In this document: piece after piece, positions 8,226 through 15,997 of the stretch
Layout of the letters: each line of letters starts with the position of its first letter
Numbering within the stretch: the first letter of the stretch is position 1
From: Streptomyces abikoensis
GTDB lineage: Bacteria > Actinomycetota > Actinomycetes > Streptomycetales > Streptomycetaceae
Reading direction: 5' to 3'
DNA: 64,000 nt
Assembly (NCBI RefSeq): GCF_014648775.1
Contig: NZ_BMRT01000003.1
Location: forward strand, 62,001 to 126,000
Notes under the pieces: generated by a model
What the model was told of the DNA's origin: nothing
Database searches by the model: none
Seen by the model: the letters and a program-made list of their open reading frames with translations, nothing else
Program-made: the position numbers and the translations under genes

Positions 8226-9677
8226 TCAGCCCAGCGACGTCATGACGTGCTTGATGCGGGTGTAGTCCTCGAAGCCGTAGGAGGAGAGGTCCTTGCCGTA
8301 GCCGGACTTCTTGAAGCCGCCGTGGGGCATCTCGGCGACCAGCGGGATGTGGGTGTTGATCCACACGCAGCCGAAGTCGAGGGCCTTGGACATCCGCATG
8401 GCGCGGCCGTGGTCCTTGGTCCACACCGAGGAGGCCAGGGCGTACTCGACGCCGTTGGCGTAGGAGACGGCCTGCTCCTCGTCCGTGAAGGACTGGACGG
8501 TGATCACGGGGCCGAAGACCTCGTGCTGGATGATCTCGTCGTCCTGCTTGAGGCCGGAGACGACGGTCGGGGCGTAGAAGTAGCCCTTCTCGCCGACCCG
8601 GTGGCCGCCGGCCTCGACCTTGGCGTGGGCGGGGAGCCGCTCGATGAAGCCGGTCACCTGCTTGAGCTGGTTGGCGTTGTTGAGCGGGCCGTAGAGGACG
8701 TCCTCGTCGTCGGGCTGCCCGGTCTTGGTGTCGGCGGCGGCCTTGGCGAGGGCGGTGACGAACTCGTCGTGGACGGACTCGTGGACCAGGACGCGGGTGG
8801 CGGCCGTACAGTCCTGGCCGGCGTTGAAGTAGCCGGCGACGGCGATCTCCTCGACGGCCTTGGCGATGTCGGCGTCCTCGAAGACCACGACGGGGGCCTT
8901 GCCGCCGAGCTCCAGGTGGACGCGCTTGAGGTCCTTGGAGGCGGACTCGGCGACCTGCATGCCCGCGCGGACGGAGCCGGTGATGGAGGCCATGGCGGGC
9001 ACCTTGTGCTCGACCATCAGCCGGCCGGTCTCGCGGTCGCCGCAGATGACGTTGAAGACGCCCTTGGGGTGGCCCAGCTCCTCCAGGACCCCGCCGATGA
9101 TCTCGGCCATCAGGACGGTGGAGGCGGGGGTGGTGTCGGAGGGCTTGAGGACGACGGTGTTGCCCGCGGCGAGCGCCGGGGCGAACTTCCACACGGCCAT
9201 CATCATCGGGTAGTTCCACGGCGCGACCTGGGCGCAGACGCCGACGGGCTCGCGGCGGATGATGGAGGTCATCCCCTCCATGTACTCACCGGCGGAGCGG
9301 CCCTCCAGCATCCGCGCGGCGCCCGCGAAGAACCGGATCTGGTCGACCATCGGGGGGAGCTCTTCGCTGCGGGTGAGACCCAGCGGCTTGCCCGTGTTCT
9401 CGGACTCGGCGGCGATCAGCTCCTCGGCGCGCGCCTCGAAGGCGTCGGCGATCTTGAGCAGGACCTTCTGGCGCTCACCGGGCACCAGGTCGCGCCAGGC
9501 GGGGAAGGCCGCCTCGGCGGCGGCCATGGCGGCGTCGACGTCGGCCGCGCCGGACAGCGGGGCGGTGGCGTAGGCCTCTCCCGTGGCCGGATTGACGACC
9601 TCGGTGGTCCGCCCGTCGGCGGCGTCACGGAACTCGCCGGCGATGTAGTTGCGCAGGCGGCGCGGCTCGGTGGTCAC
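8226..9677 (-). CDS. Gamma-aminobutyraldehyde-type dehydrogenase
   Basis: A 483-residue NAD(P)-dependent aldehyde dehydrogenase. Oxyanion Asn155 sits in PWNYP, the general base Glu256 in HLELGGK, and the nucleophile Cys290 in NAGQDCTA. The GQDC context and the polyamine neighbours suggest that aminobutyraldehyde, from putrescine breakdown, is oxidised to GABA. The GTG start at 9677 has AAGGGG about 12 nt upstream. It is transcribed divergently from an Lrp regulator. Substrate is inferred; family membership is certain. Confidence 0.9.
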   Translation of the reverse strand: MTTEPRRLRNYIAGEFRDAADGRTTEVVNPATGEAYATAPLSGAADVDAAMAAAEAAFPAWRDLVPGERQKVLLKIADAFEARAEELIAAESENTGKPLGLTRSEELPPMVDQIRFFAGAARMLEGRSAGEYMEGMTSIIRREPVGVCAQVAPWNYPMMMAVWKFAPALAAGNTVVLKPSDTTPASTVLMAEIIGGVLEELGHPKGVFNVICGDRETGRLMVEHKVPAMASITGSVRAGMQVAESASKDLKRVHLELGGKAPVVVFEDADIAKAVEEIAVAGYFNAGQDCTAATRVLVHESVHDEFVTALAKAAADTKTGQPDDEDVLYGPLNNANQLKQVTGFIERLPAHAKVEAGGHRVGEKGYFYAPTVVSGLKQDDEIIQHEVFGPVITVQSFTDEEQAVSYANGVEYALASSVWTKDHGRAMRMSKALDFGCVWINTHIPLVAEMPHGGFKKSGYGKDLSSYGFEDYTRIKHVMTSLG

Positions 9678-9721
9678 GATGTGCCACCCCTTCTGTCGGA
9701 TGTCCAGTCGCTGAGACGCCC

Positions 9722-9741
9722 AGCCTAGTCACTGAGGTGAC
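9722..9741 (-). promoter_or_regulatory. Candidate Lrp operator over the dehydrogenase -10 region
   Basis: A 14-bp palindrome, GTCAC-TGAG-GTGAC (9728-9741), abuts a minus-strand TAGGCT (9727-9722) that resembles a Streptomyces -10 box. No good -35 is present, which would suit an activated promoter. A second, weaker pair (CGACGGAATC near 9769-9778, GATTCCATCG near 9805-9814, one mismatch) lies nearer the regulator gene. Confidence 0.45.
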
Positions 9742-9843
9742 GCTTTCGGCAGACCCATCACGCATGAACGACGGAATCAGTGTTTCCAGCGATCTCTGCC
9801 AACGGATTCCATCGTCCAGGGGTTGCCTCGCCACCGAGTCCTC

Positions 9844-10347
9844 ATGCACAGTGGGGATGTGGCCACTCGTAACCCCGATTCCAAGAGCGCGGCCGGCGCA
9901 CAGCCGGTCGACGCCGTCTCCCTGGCGATCATCGAGCAGCTCCAGGAGGACGGACGCCGCCCCTACGCCGCGATCGGCAAGGCGGTGGGGCTGTCCGAGG
10001 CGGCGGTCCGCCAGCGCGTGCAGAAGCTGCTCGACCAGGGCGTGATGCAGATCGTCGCCGTCACCGACCCGCTCACCGTGGGGCTCCGGCGCCAGGCCAT
10101 GATCGGCATCAATGTCGAGGGGGACCTCGACCCGGTCGCGGACGCCCTGACCGCGATGGACGAAGTGGAGTACGTGGTCGTCACCGCGGGCTCCTTCGAC
10201 CTCCTCATCGAGATCGTCTGCGAGGACGACGACCACCTCCTCGAAACGATCAACAAGCGGGTGCGGACCCTGCCCGGGGTCCGCTCCACGGAGAGCTTCG
10301 TCTATCTCAAGCTCCGCAAACAGACCTACACATGGGGAACCCGATAG
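9844..10347 (+). CDS. Lrp/AsnC family transcriptional regulator
   Basis: A 167-residue Lrp-type regulator. The N-terminal helix-turn-helix spans about 41-62 (YAAIGKAVGLSEAAVRQRVQKL), followed by the RAM effector-binding sandwich (MIGINVEGDL, VEYVVVTAGSFDLLIEI). These proteins form octamers that bind amino acids or related metabolites. It is divergent from the aldehyde dehydrogenase and overlaps the aminotransferase start by 16 nt, so it probably controls both. ATG 9844 is chosen; TTG 9823 and GTG 9859 are in-frame alternatives. Confidence 0.88.
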   Translation: MHSGDVATRNPDSKSAAGAQPVDAVSLAIIEQLQEDGRRPYAAIGKAVGLSEAAVRQRVQKLLDQGVMQIVAVTDPLTVGLRRQAMIGINVEGDLDPVADALTAMDEVEYVVVTAGSFDLLIEIVCEDDDHLLETINKRVRTLPGVRSTESFVYLKLRKQTYTWGTR

Positions 10348-11711
10348 CCGTGAGCAAGGACCTCAGCAGGACGGCGTACGACCACCTGTGGATGCACTTC
10401 ACCCGCATGTCGTCGTACGAGAACGCCCCCGTGCCCACCATCGTGCGCGGCGAGGGCACCTACATCTACGACGACAAGGGCAAGCGCTACCTCGACGGTC
10501 TCGCCGGACTGTTCGTGGTCCAGGCCGGCCACGGCCGCGCCGAGCTCGCCGAGGCGGCGAGCAAGCAGGCGCAGGAGCTGGCCTTCTTCCCGGTGTGGAG
10601 CTACGCCCACCCCAAGGCGATCGAGCTGGCCGAGCGGCTCGCCCACCTGGCCCCCGGGGACCTCAACAAGGTCTTCTTCACCACCGGCGGCGGCGAGGCC
10701 GTGGAGACCGCCTGGAAGCTGGCGAAGCAGTACCACAAGCTCACCGGCAACCACGGCAAGTACAAGGTGATATCGCGGAACGTCGCCTACCACGGCACGC
10801 CGCAGGGCGCCCTGTCCATCACCGGGCTGCCCGCCCTGAAGGCGCCCTTCGAGCCGCTGGTGCCCGGCGCCCACAAGGTCCCCAACACCAACATCTACCG
10901 GGCGCCCGTCCACGGCGACGACCCGGAGGCCTTCGGCCGCTGGGCCGCCGGCCAGATCGAGCAGCAGATCCTCTTCGAGGGCCCGGAAACCGTCGCCGCC
11001 GTCTTCCTGGAGCCCGTGCAGAACGCGGGCGGCTGCTTCCCGCCCCCGCCCGGCTACTTCCGGCGGGTCCGCGAGATCTGCGACGAGTACGACGTGCTGC
11101 TCGTCTCCGACGAGGTCATCTGCGCCTTCGGCCGGCTGGGCACGATGTTCGGCTGCGAGAAGTTCGGCTACGTGCCGGACATCATCACCTGCGCCAAGGG
11201 CATGACGTCGGGCTACTCCCCCATCGGCGCGGCGATCGTCTCCGACCGGATCGCGGAGCCGTTCTTCAAGGGGTCCGACACCTTCCTCCACGGCTACACC
11301 TTCGGCGGCCACCCGGTCTCCGCGGCCGTGGCGCTGGCCAACCTCGACATCTTCGAACGCGAGGGCCTCAACCAGCACGTGCTGGACCACGAGAGCGCCT
11401 TCCACGGGACCCTGTCCAAGCTCCGGGACCTGCCGATCGTCGGCGACGTGCGCGGCAACGGCTTCTTCTACGGCATCGAGCTGGTGAAGGACAAGGCCAC
11501 CAAGGAGACCTTCAGCGGCGAGGAGTGCGAGCGCCTGCTGTACGGCTTCGTCTCGAAGAAGCTCTTCGAGAACGGCCTGTACTGCCGGGCCGACGACCGC
11601 GGCGACCCGGTCGTCCAGCTGGCGCCGCCGCTGATCTCCGACCAGTCGACGTTCGACGAGATCGAGCAGATCCTGCGGGGCGTCCTCACGGAGGCATGGA
11701 CGAAGATCTGA
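10332..11711 (+). CDS. Class III PLP aminotransferase (putrescine/omega-amino acid type)
   Basis: A 459-residue fold-type I aminotransferase. PLP phosphate binding is at TTGGGEA (117-123), the ring-binding Asp260 lies in SDEV, and the Schiff-base lysine is Lys289 (ITCAKGMTSGYSP). Such enzymes move an omega-amino group from putrescine, GABA, beta-alanine or similar to pyruvate or 2-oxoglutarate. From memory, the S. coelicolor equivalent (SCO5655) has been linked to polyamine use. ATG 10332 overlaps the regulator; GTG 10350 is an alternative. A strong hairpin follows the stop. Confidence 0.88.
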   Translation: MGNPIAVSKDLSRTAYDHLWMHFTRMSSYENAPVPTIVRGEGTYIYDDKGKRYLDGLAGLFVVQAGHGRAELAEAASKQAQELAFFPVWSYAHPKAIELAERLAHLAPGDLNKVFFTTGGGEAVETAWKLAKQYHKLTGNHGKYKVISRNVAYHGTPQGALSITGLPALKAPFEPLVPGAHKVPNTNIYRAPVHGDDPEAFGRWAAGQIEQQILFEGPETVAAVFLEPVQNAGGCFPPPPGYFRRVREICDEYDVLLVSDEVICAFGRLGTMFGCEKFGYVPDIITCAKGMTSGYSPIGAAIVSDRIAEPFFKGSDTFLHGYTFGGHPVSAAVALANLDIFEREGLNQHVLDHESAFHGTLSKLRDLPIVGDVRGNGFFYGIELVKDKATKETFSGEECERLLYGFVSKKLFENGLYCRADDRGDPVVQLAPPLISDQSTFDEIEQILRGVLTEAWTKI

Positions 11712-11715
11712 CACC

Positions 11716-11750
11716 AACGCGCGGGGAGGCGGCCGGCCTCCCCGCGCGTT
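11716..11750 (+). terminator. Hairpin terminator after the aminotransferase
   Basis: Perfect 15-bp arms (11716-11730 and 11736-11750, starting AACGCGCGGGGAGGC) flank a 5-nt loop, 5 bp after the stop codon. No long T-run, as is usual in Streptomyces. Confidence 0.8.
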
Positions 11751-11933
11751 AACCGTGTTGCCGCCGCGCAAACCTCGTCGCATGAGCCCGATGGGAGGAA
11801 AGTGAGGCACTAAAGCGCCGAGCCTGGACGGAGGCTAGGATCCCGGTTCCGTACGGTGCCAGTGACCCAATGGCCTCCGGTTCGTTCACCCGGACAGGGG
11901 AACGGACCCTCTCAGCGACCCGAGGTGCTCGAT

Positions 11934-12671
11934 ATGGTGGCCCCGCCGGACAACGACGTGCTCTGGGCACGCGGCCTGCACTACTCCTACAGCGGTTCCC
12001 CCGCCCTCGCCGGGGTGTCCATCGGGGTCCGGGAGGGCGAGATCCTCGCCGTGACCGGGCCTCGCGGCTCCGGCAAGACCACGCTCCTCAAATGCCTGTC
12101 GGGCCAGCTCCTGGCCGACCCCGGCGAGGTGTGGTTCAACAGCGCCCCCGTGCACACCCTCTCCCGCTCCGCCCGCGAGCGGCTGCGCCGCGACCGCTTC
12201 GGCTGGATCGACAGCGAACCCCACCTGGTCCCGGAGCTGACGGGCTGGGAGAACGCCGCCCTGCCGCTGCTGGTGCGCGGCACCGGCCACCGCACCGCCA
12301 AGCAGACCGCCACGGAGTGGCTCGAACGCCTCGACGTGGGCGACTGCGCCCGCAAACGCCCCGGGGCGCTCACCCAGGCCCAGCGCCAGCGGATCGCCAT
12401 CGCCCGCGCCCTGGCCGCCGAACCCACCGTGGTCTTCGCCGACGAGCCGACCGCCCCGCTGCACGCCACCGACCGTGCCCAGGTGCTGCGCACCCTCACC
12501 ACGGCCGCCCGTTCCCACCAGATCACCGTCGTCCTGGCCACCCTCGACGACGAGAGCGCGGCCCTCGCCGACCGCACCGTCGTCCTCGCCGACGGCCGCC
12601 GGGGCGGCGCCATCCCGGCACCCGAGGCGACCGAAGGGGAGGGCAGGGCCGCGTGCTCAGTCTCCGCCTAG
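11934..12671 (+). CDS. ABC transporter ATP-binding protein with degenerate motifs
   Basis: A 245-residue ABC ATPase-like protein. Walker A GPRGSGKT (42-49) and Walker B VVFADEP (166-172) are intact. The signature is LTQAQ (146-150) instead of LSGGQ, the D-loop SALD reads APLH, and the H-loop TH-D reads TL-D (LATLDDE). It may therefore hydrolyse ATP poorly or need a partner. ATG 11934 follows CGAGGTG at a good distance. A TAGGAT at 11836-11841 could be a -10 box. The next gene overlaps by 19 nt and encodes a membrane protein, so the two probably form one complex. Substrate is unknown. Confidence 0.8.
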   Translation: MVAPPDNDVLWARGLHYSYSGSPALAGVSIGVREGEILAVTGPRGSGKTTLLKCLSGQLLADPGEVWFNSAPVHTLSRSARERLRRDRFGWIDSEPHLVPELTGWENAALPLLVRGTGHRTAKQTATEWLERLDVGDCARKRPGALTQAQRQRIAIARALAAEPTVVFADEPTAPLHATDRAQVLRTLTTAARSHQITVVLATLDDESAALADRTVVLADGRRGGAIPAPEATEGEGRAACSVSA

Positions 12672-13864
12672 CGCGCGGCGCCCACCCGCTCGTCCTCCTG
12701 CGACGGCTGCTCGTCGCCGTCGCCTCCTCCGGCGCCGGTTTCCTGCTGCTGTGCTCCCTGGGCTACGCGGTGGCCCACCCCGACGCCACGGAACAGTCGC
12801 TGGTGCGGCTGCTGTGGTGCGCGGTGCCCGTGGCCGCCGTCACCCAGTTCGCCGTCACCGTGGCCCGCAGCGACCCGGCGACCCGCCCGCGCGACGGGCT
12901 CGACGCCATCGGTTTCGGCCCCGTCCGCCTCTCCCTGCTCGCCGCCACCTCGACGGCCCTGTCCTGCGGGCTCGGCAGCGCCGCCGCCCTGCTGGTCTAC
13001 CTCGAACTCCGCGGCGACCTCGGCGGCACCCCGCTGAGCGGCACGGCCTCGGGACTGCTCGACGGGGACGCGGCCCTGCCCTGGGCCGCGACGCTCACGC
13101 TGCTCGGGCTGCTGCCCGCGCTGGCGGCGGGCGCGTGCGCCATCGCACTGCGCCCGCGCAAGGAGCGCGCCGGAGGCGCGTCCAAGACCGTTTCCAGGGC
13201 GACGCCGCCCGACACCGCCAAGGAGGACCGCCGGGGCTACGCGGGCCTCCCCTGGGGCGTGGCGGTCATCGCCTGCGGCCTCGCCCTGGAGGCGTACGTG
13301 GGCCACGCCCCGGCCCCCGCCCCGGACAGCCTGCTGACGCTGCCGGGCCAGGACGGCGGCACCTCCCCCGGGCTGATGGGCGGCTGGCTGCTCGCCTCCC
13401 TGGGCCTGGTGCTGGCCGGCCCCGGCCTCACCCACTGGAGCGGCACCCTGCTGTCGGCCGGGCGGCCCGGCCCGACGCGGCTGCTCGCCGGCCGCATACT
13501 GCAGGACACGGCGAACCGGCTCGGGCGGCCCCTCGGGGTGCTGTGCGCGGTGGCGGCGGGCGCGCTCGCGGCCGTCGAGCTGTACGGCGCGGCCTGGGAA
13601 CGGTCGGGCCCCCGCCCGTTCGGGCCGCTCACGGGGCTGGGCGCGGCCGTGGTGATGGCCTGTGTGACGGCCACCGCCATCACCGCCGCCATCGACACCC
13701 GGCACTGCCGCGCCGAGACCACCGCCGCGCTGCTACGGCTGGGCATCCCCGCCTCCCTGCTGCGCGGTGCGGCGGCCGTCCGCACGGGCGTCCTGCTGAT
13801 CGTGCTGGCCCCGCTGACCTGGGTCATCGCCGAACTCGCCGCACTGCCGCTCACCCGGTCTTGA
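12653..13864 (+). CDS. Integral membrane protein, putative ABC permease partner
   Basis: A 403-residue protein with roughly eight to ten hydrophobic segments. There is a charged cytoplasmic loop around 165-190 (RPRKERAGG..DTAKEDRRG) and a C-terminal helix pair ending LTWVIAELAALPL. It starts at GTG 12653 inside the preceding ATPase gene, in another frame, with GGGGAGGG upstream, so the genes are coupled. I do not recognise a defined permease family. The arrangement resembles FtsX/MacB-type permeases, but no such domain is obvious. Role is unknown beyond membrane transport or signalling with the neighbouring ATPase. Confidence 0.72.
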   Translation: MLSLRLARGAHPLVLLRRLLVAVASSGAGFLLLCSLGYAVAHPDATEQSLVRLLWCAVPVAAVTQFAVTVARSDPATRPRDGLDAIGFGPVRLSLLAATSTALSCGLGSAAALLVYLELRGDLGGTPLSGTASGLLDGDAALPWAATLTLLGLLPALAAGACAIALRPRKERAGGASKTVSRATPPDTAKEDRRGYAGLPWGVAVIACGLALEAYVGHAPAPAPDSLLTLPGQDGGTSPGLMGGWLLASLGLVLAGPGLTHWSGTLLSAGRPGPTRLLAGRILQDTANRLGRPLGVLCAVAAGALAAVELYGAAWERSGPRPFGPLTGLGAAVVMACVTATAITAAIDTRHCRAETTAALLRLGIPASLLRGAAAVRTGVLLIVLAPLTWVIAELAALPLTRS

Positions 13865-13902
13865 CCAATTCTTGACCGAAGGCAACTCCGACGCCGAAAT
13901 CC

Positions 13903-13936
13903 ACGTCTGCTCAGAAGTACGTCTGCTTCCTGAGCA
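13903..13936. repeat. Short direct and inverted repeats upstream of the DMT-type gene
   Basis: ACGTCTGCT occurs at 13903-13911 and 13919-13927, 16 bp apart. TGCTCAG (13908-13914) and CTGAGCA (13930-13936) form an inverted pair. They sit 30-65 bp upstream of the GTG start at 13967 and may be an operator. Confidence 0.35.
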
Positions 13937-13966
13937 CGACGGCTTATCAGGCGAACGGAGCTACTG

Positions 13967-14887
13967 GTGATCATCGGCCTTGTCACGGCTGTCGCGGCCT
14001 CTGCGTGTTACGGCACAGGATCGGTCCTACAGGCCGTGGGGTCCCGGAAATCGGCCCAGCGGGAGGCCGCGACGGCGTCCTCCACGGCCACCACCCAGCA
14101 TGGCGGGCCCAGCCTGTCCTCCACCGCGAAGGCCGCCGTGACCTGGGAGTTCATGGTCGGCACGGTTCTGGACTTCATAGGCTTCGCCCTCGGCGCCCTC
14201 GCCGCCCGGATGCTGCCGCTGTTCCTCTCCCAGACCGTCATCAGCGCCAACCTGATCGTCACCGCGCTGCTGAGCATCAAGCTCCTCGGCATCAAGCTCA
14301 ACCGCAGGGAGTGGATGTCGATCGGCGTCGTCTGCTCCGCCCTGGTGCTGCTGGCGACCGCCGCGGGCCACGAGGGCAACGGCGACGCCGCGCGCTCCAC
14401 GCACTGGTGGCTGCTGATCATCTCGGTCGTCCTGATGGGCGGCGGCTGGACCGCCGTCCACTTCCTGGGCTCCCGGGCCGCGATCCTCGCCGGCCTGCTC
14501 TCCGGCCTCGGCTTCGGCGCGATCGGCGTGGGCGTCCGCATCCTCGACGGCATCGACCCCTTCGACCTGCCCACCCTCCTCGCCGACCCGGCCCTCTACG
14601 CCATCCTCATCTCCGGCTCCGTCGGCATGTACCTCCACACCGTCGCCCTCCAGATCGGCTCCGTGAACGGCGCCACGGCCGCCCTCGTCGTCGGCGAGAC
14701 GGTCCTCCCCGGCATCATCGGCGTCCTCTGGCTGGGCGACGCGTCCCGCGAGGGCTTCGCGTGGATGGCCGTCCTCGGCTTCCTCCTGGCCGTGGCGGGC
14801 GCGGTGGCGGTGGCCTGGTTCGGCGAACCCGACAGCCACGGGGCGGCGGCGCCGCAACCGGCGGAGAAGGAACCGACAGCCGTATAG
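13967..14887 (+). CDS. DMT/EamA-like integral membrane protein
   Basis: A 306-residue protein with about nine or ten membrane helices in two similar halves, ending in a polar tail. The first helix (ASACYGTGSVLQAVG) and the repeat-like LLSGLGFGAIGVGVRIL and ALVVGETVLPGIIGVLWLGD segments resemble drug/metabolite transporters. GTG 13967 has GGAG 7 nt upstream. It lies 102 bp after the putative permease and is followed by a long perfect hairpin. The substrate cannot be inferred. Confidence 0.78.
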   Translation: MIIGLVTAVAASACYGTGSVLQAVGSRKSAQREAATASSTATTQHGGPSLSSTAKAAVTWEFMVGTVLDFIGFALGALAARMLPLFLSQTVISANLIVTALLSIKLLGIKLNRREWMSIGVVCSALVLLATAAGHEGNGDAARSTHWWLLIISVVLMGGGWTAVHFLGSRAAILAGLLSGLGFGAIGVGVRILDGIDPFDLPTLLADPALYAILISGSVGMYLHTVALQIGSVNGATAALVVGETVLPGIIGVLWLGDASREGFAWMAVLGFLLAVAGAVAVAWFGEPDSHGAAAPQPAEKEPTAV

Positions 14888-14890
14888 CCG

Positions 14891-14929
14891 AACGCCGGAC
14901 GGGCTGACAAAGTCAGCCCGTCCGGCGTT
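14891..14929. terminator. 18-bp perfect hairpin, common Streptomyces intergenic element
   Basis: Arms 14891-14908 and 14912-14929 (starting AACGCCGGACGGGCTGAC) flank an AAA loop, then TTTGAGGAC. It sits between convergent genes and probably terminates both. From memory, the CCGTCCGGCGTTTGAGGAC stretch recurs many times in Streptomyces genomes, as does the following GGGTCCGGGGGCGGAGCCCC (14939-14958). Confidence 0.8.
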
Positions 14930-14962
14930 TGAGGACCGGGGTCCGGGGGCGGAGCCCCCCGG

Positions 14963-15997
14963 TTACGGGAAGGGGCGGGACTGGGGCAAAACCACGACGT
15001 CGTCCACCCGGAACGAGACCCCCACCCGCTCCCCCACCCCCGGCGCCGCGCCAAGCGGACACGACGCCTCAAGCTCCGGCCCGCCCTCGGGCAGCAGCCG
15101 CACCACCACCCGCTCTCCCCGGAACGTCCGGGAAACCACCTCGCACGCCAGCCCGCCCGGAACGGGGCCCAGCCGAACGCCCCCCGGCCGCACCAGCACC
15201 ACGCACTCCCCCGGCTCCGTCCCCGACGGCACGGGGAGCGAACCCCACACCGTCTCCGCCCGCCCTCCCGTGACCGTCGCCGCAACGACGTTCTCGAAGC
15301 CCAGGAACCGGGCCACGAACTCCGACGCCGGCCGCCGCCAGACCTCCATCGGCGTGCCCACCTGCGCGATCCGCCCGTCGCGCATCACCACCACCCGGTC
15401 GGCGAGCGCGAACGCCTCGCCCTGGTCGTGGGTGACGGCCAGCACGGTCGTCCCCAGCCGCCCGAACAGCCCGCGGAGCTCCTCCACGAGCCGCTCGCGC
15501 AGGCCCCGGTCGAGCTGCCCCAGCGGCTCGTCGAGCATCAGCAGCCGCGGCTCGGGGGCCAGCGCCCGCGCCAGCGCGACGCGCTGCTGCTCACCGCCCG
15601 ACAACGCCCCCACGGCCCGCTTCTGCGCGCCCGGCAGCCCCACCAGGTCGAGCAGCTCGGCCACCCGGCGCTCGATCTCGGCCCGCCCGGTCCCCCGGAC
15701 GCGCAGCCCGAAGGAGACGTTCCCGGCGACGTCCCGCTGGGGGAAGAGCTGGTGGTCCTGGAACATCAGGCCCACCCCGCGCCGGTGCGGGGGCACCCCG
15801 CCCTGGTCGCGCCCGCCCAGCAGCACCCGTCCGGCGTGGGCCGGCTGGAGGCCGGCCACCACGCGCAGCAGCGTCGACTTGCCGCTGCCGCTCGGGCCGA
15901 GCACGCACACGGTCTCGTGGTCGGCGACGTCGAGGTCGACCGCGTCCAGCACGGCGCGCCCGCCGAAGCGGACGGTCACGCCTTCGAGGCGAAGCAT
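14963..15997 (-). CDS. Thiamine-type ABC transporter ATP-binding protein
   Basis: A 344-residue ABC ATPase. Walker A GPSGSGKS is at 34-41, the signature LSGGE at 132-136, Walker B LLMLDEP at 152-158 and the H-loop VTHDQ follows. At about 100 residues longer than ThiQ, it has a C-terminal TOBE-like region and belongs to the CysA/FbpC/PotA class. The ATG overlaps the permease stop (TGATG) and has GGGAGAG upstream. As the third gene downstream of a TPP riboswitch, it energises thiamine or thiamine-precursor import. Confidence 0.85.
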   Translation of the reverse strand: MLRLEGVTVRFGGRAVLDAVDLDVADHETVCVLGPSGSGKSTLLRVVAGLQPAHAGRVLLGGRDQGGVPPHRRGVGLMFQDHQLFPQRDVAGNVSFGLRVRGTGRAEIERRVAELLDLVGLPGAQKRAVGALSGGEQQRVALARALAPEPRLLMLDEPLGQLDRGLRERLVEELRGLFGRLGTTVLAVTHDQGEAFALADRVVVMRDGRIAQVGTPMEVWRRPASEFVARFLGFENVVAATVTGGRAETVWGSLPVPSGTEPGECVVLVRPGGVRLGPVPGGLACEVVSRTFRGERVVVRLLPEGGPELEASCPLGAAPGVGERVGVSFRVDDVVVLPQSRPFP

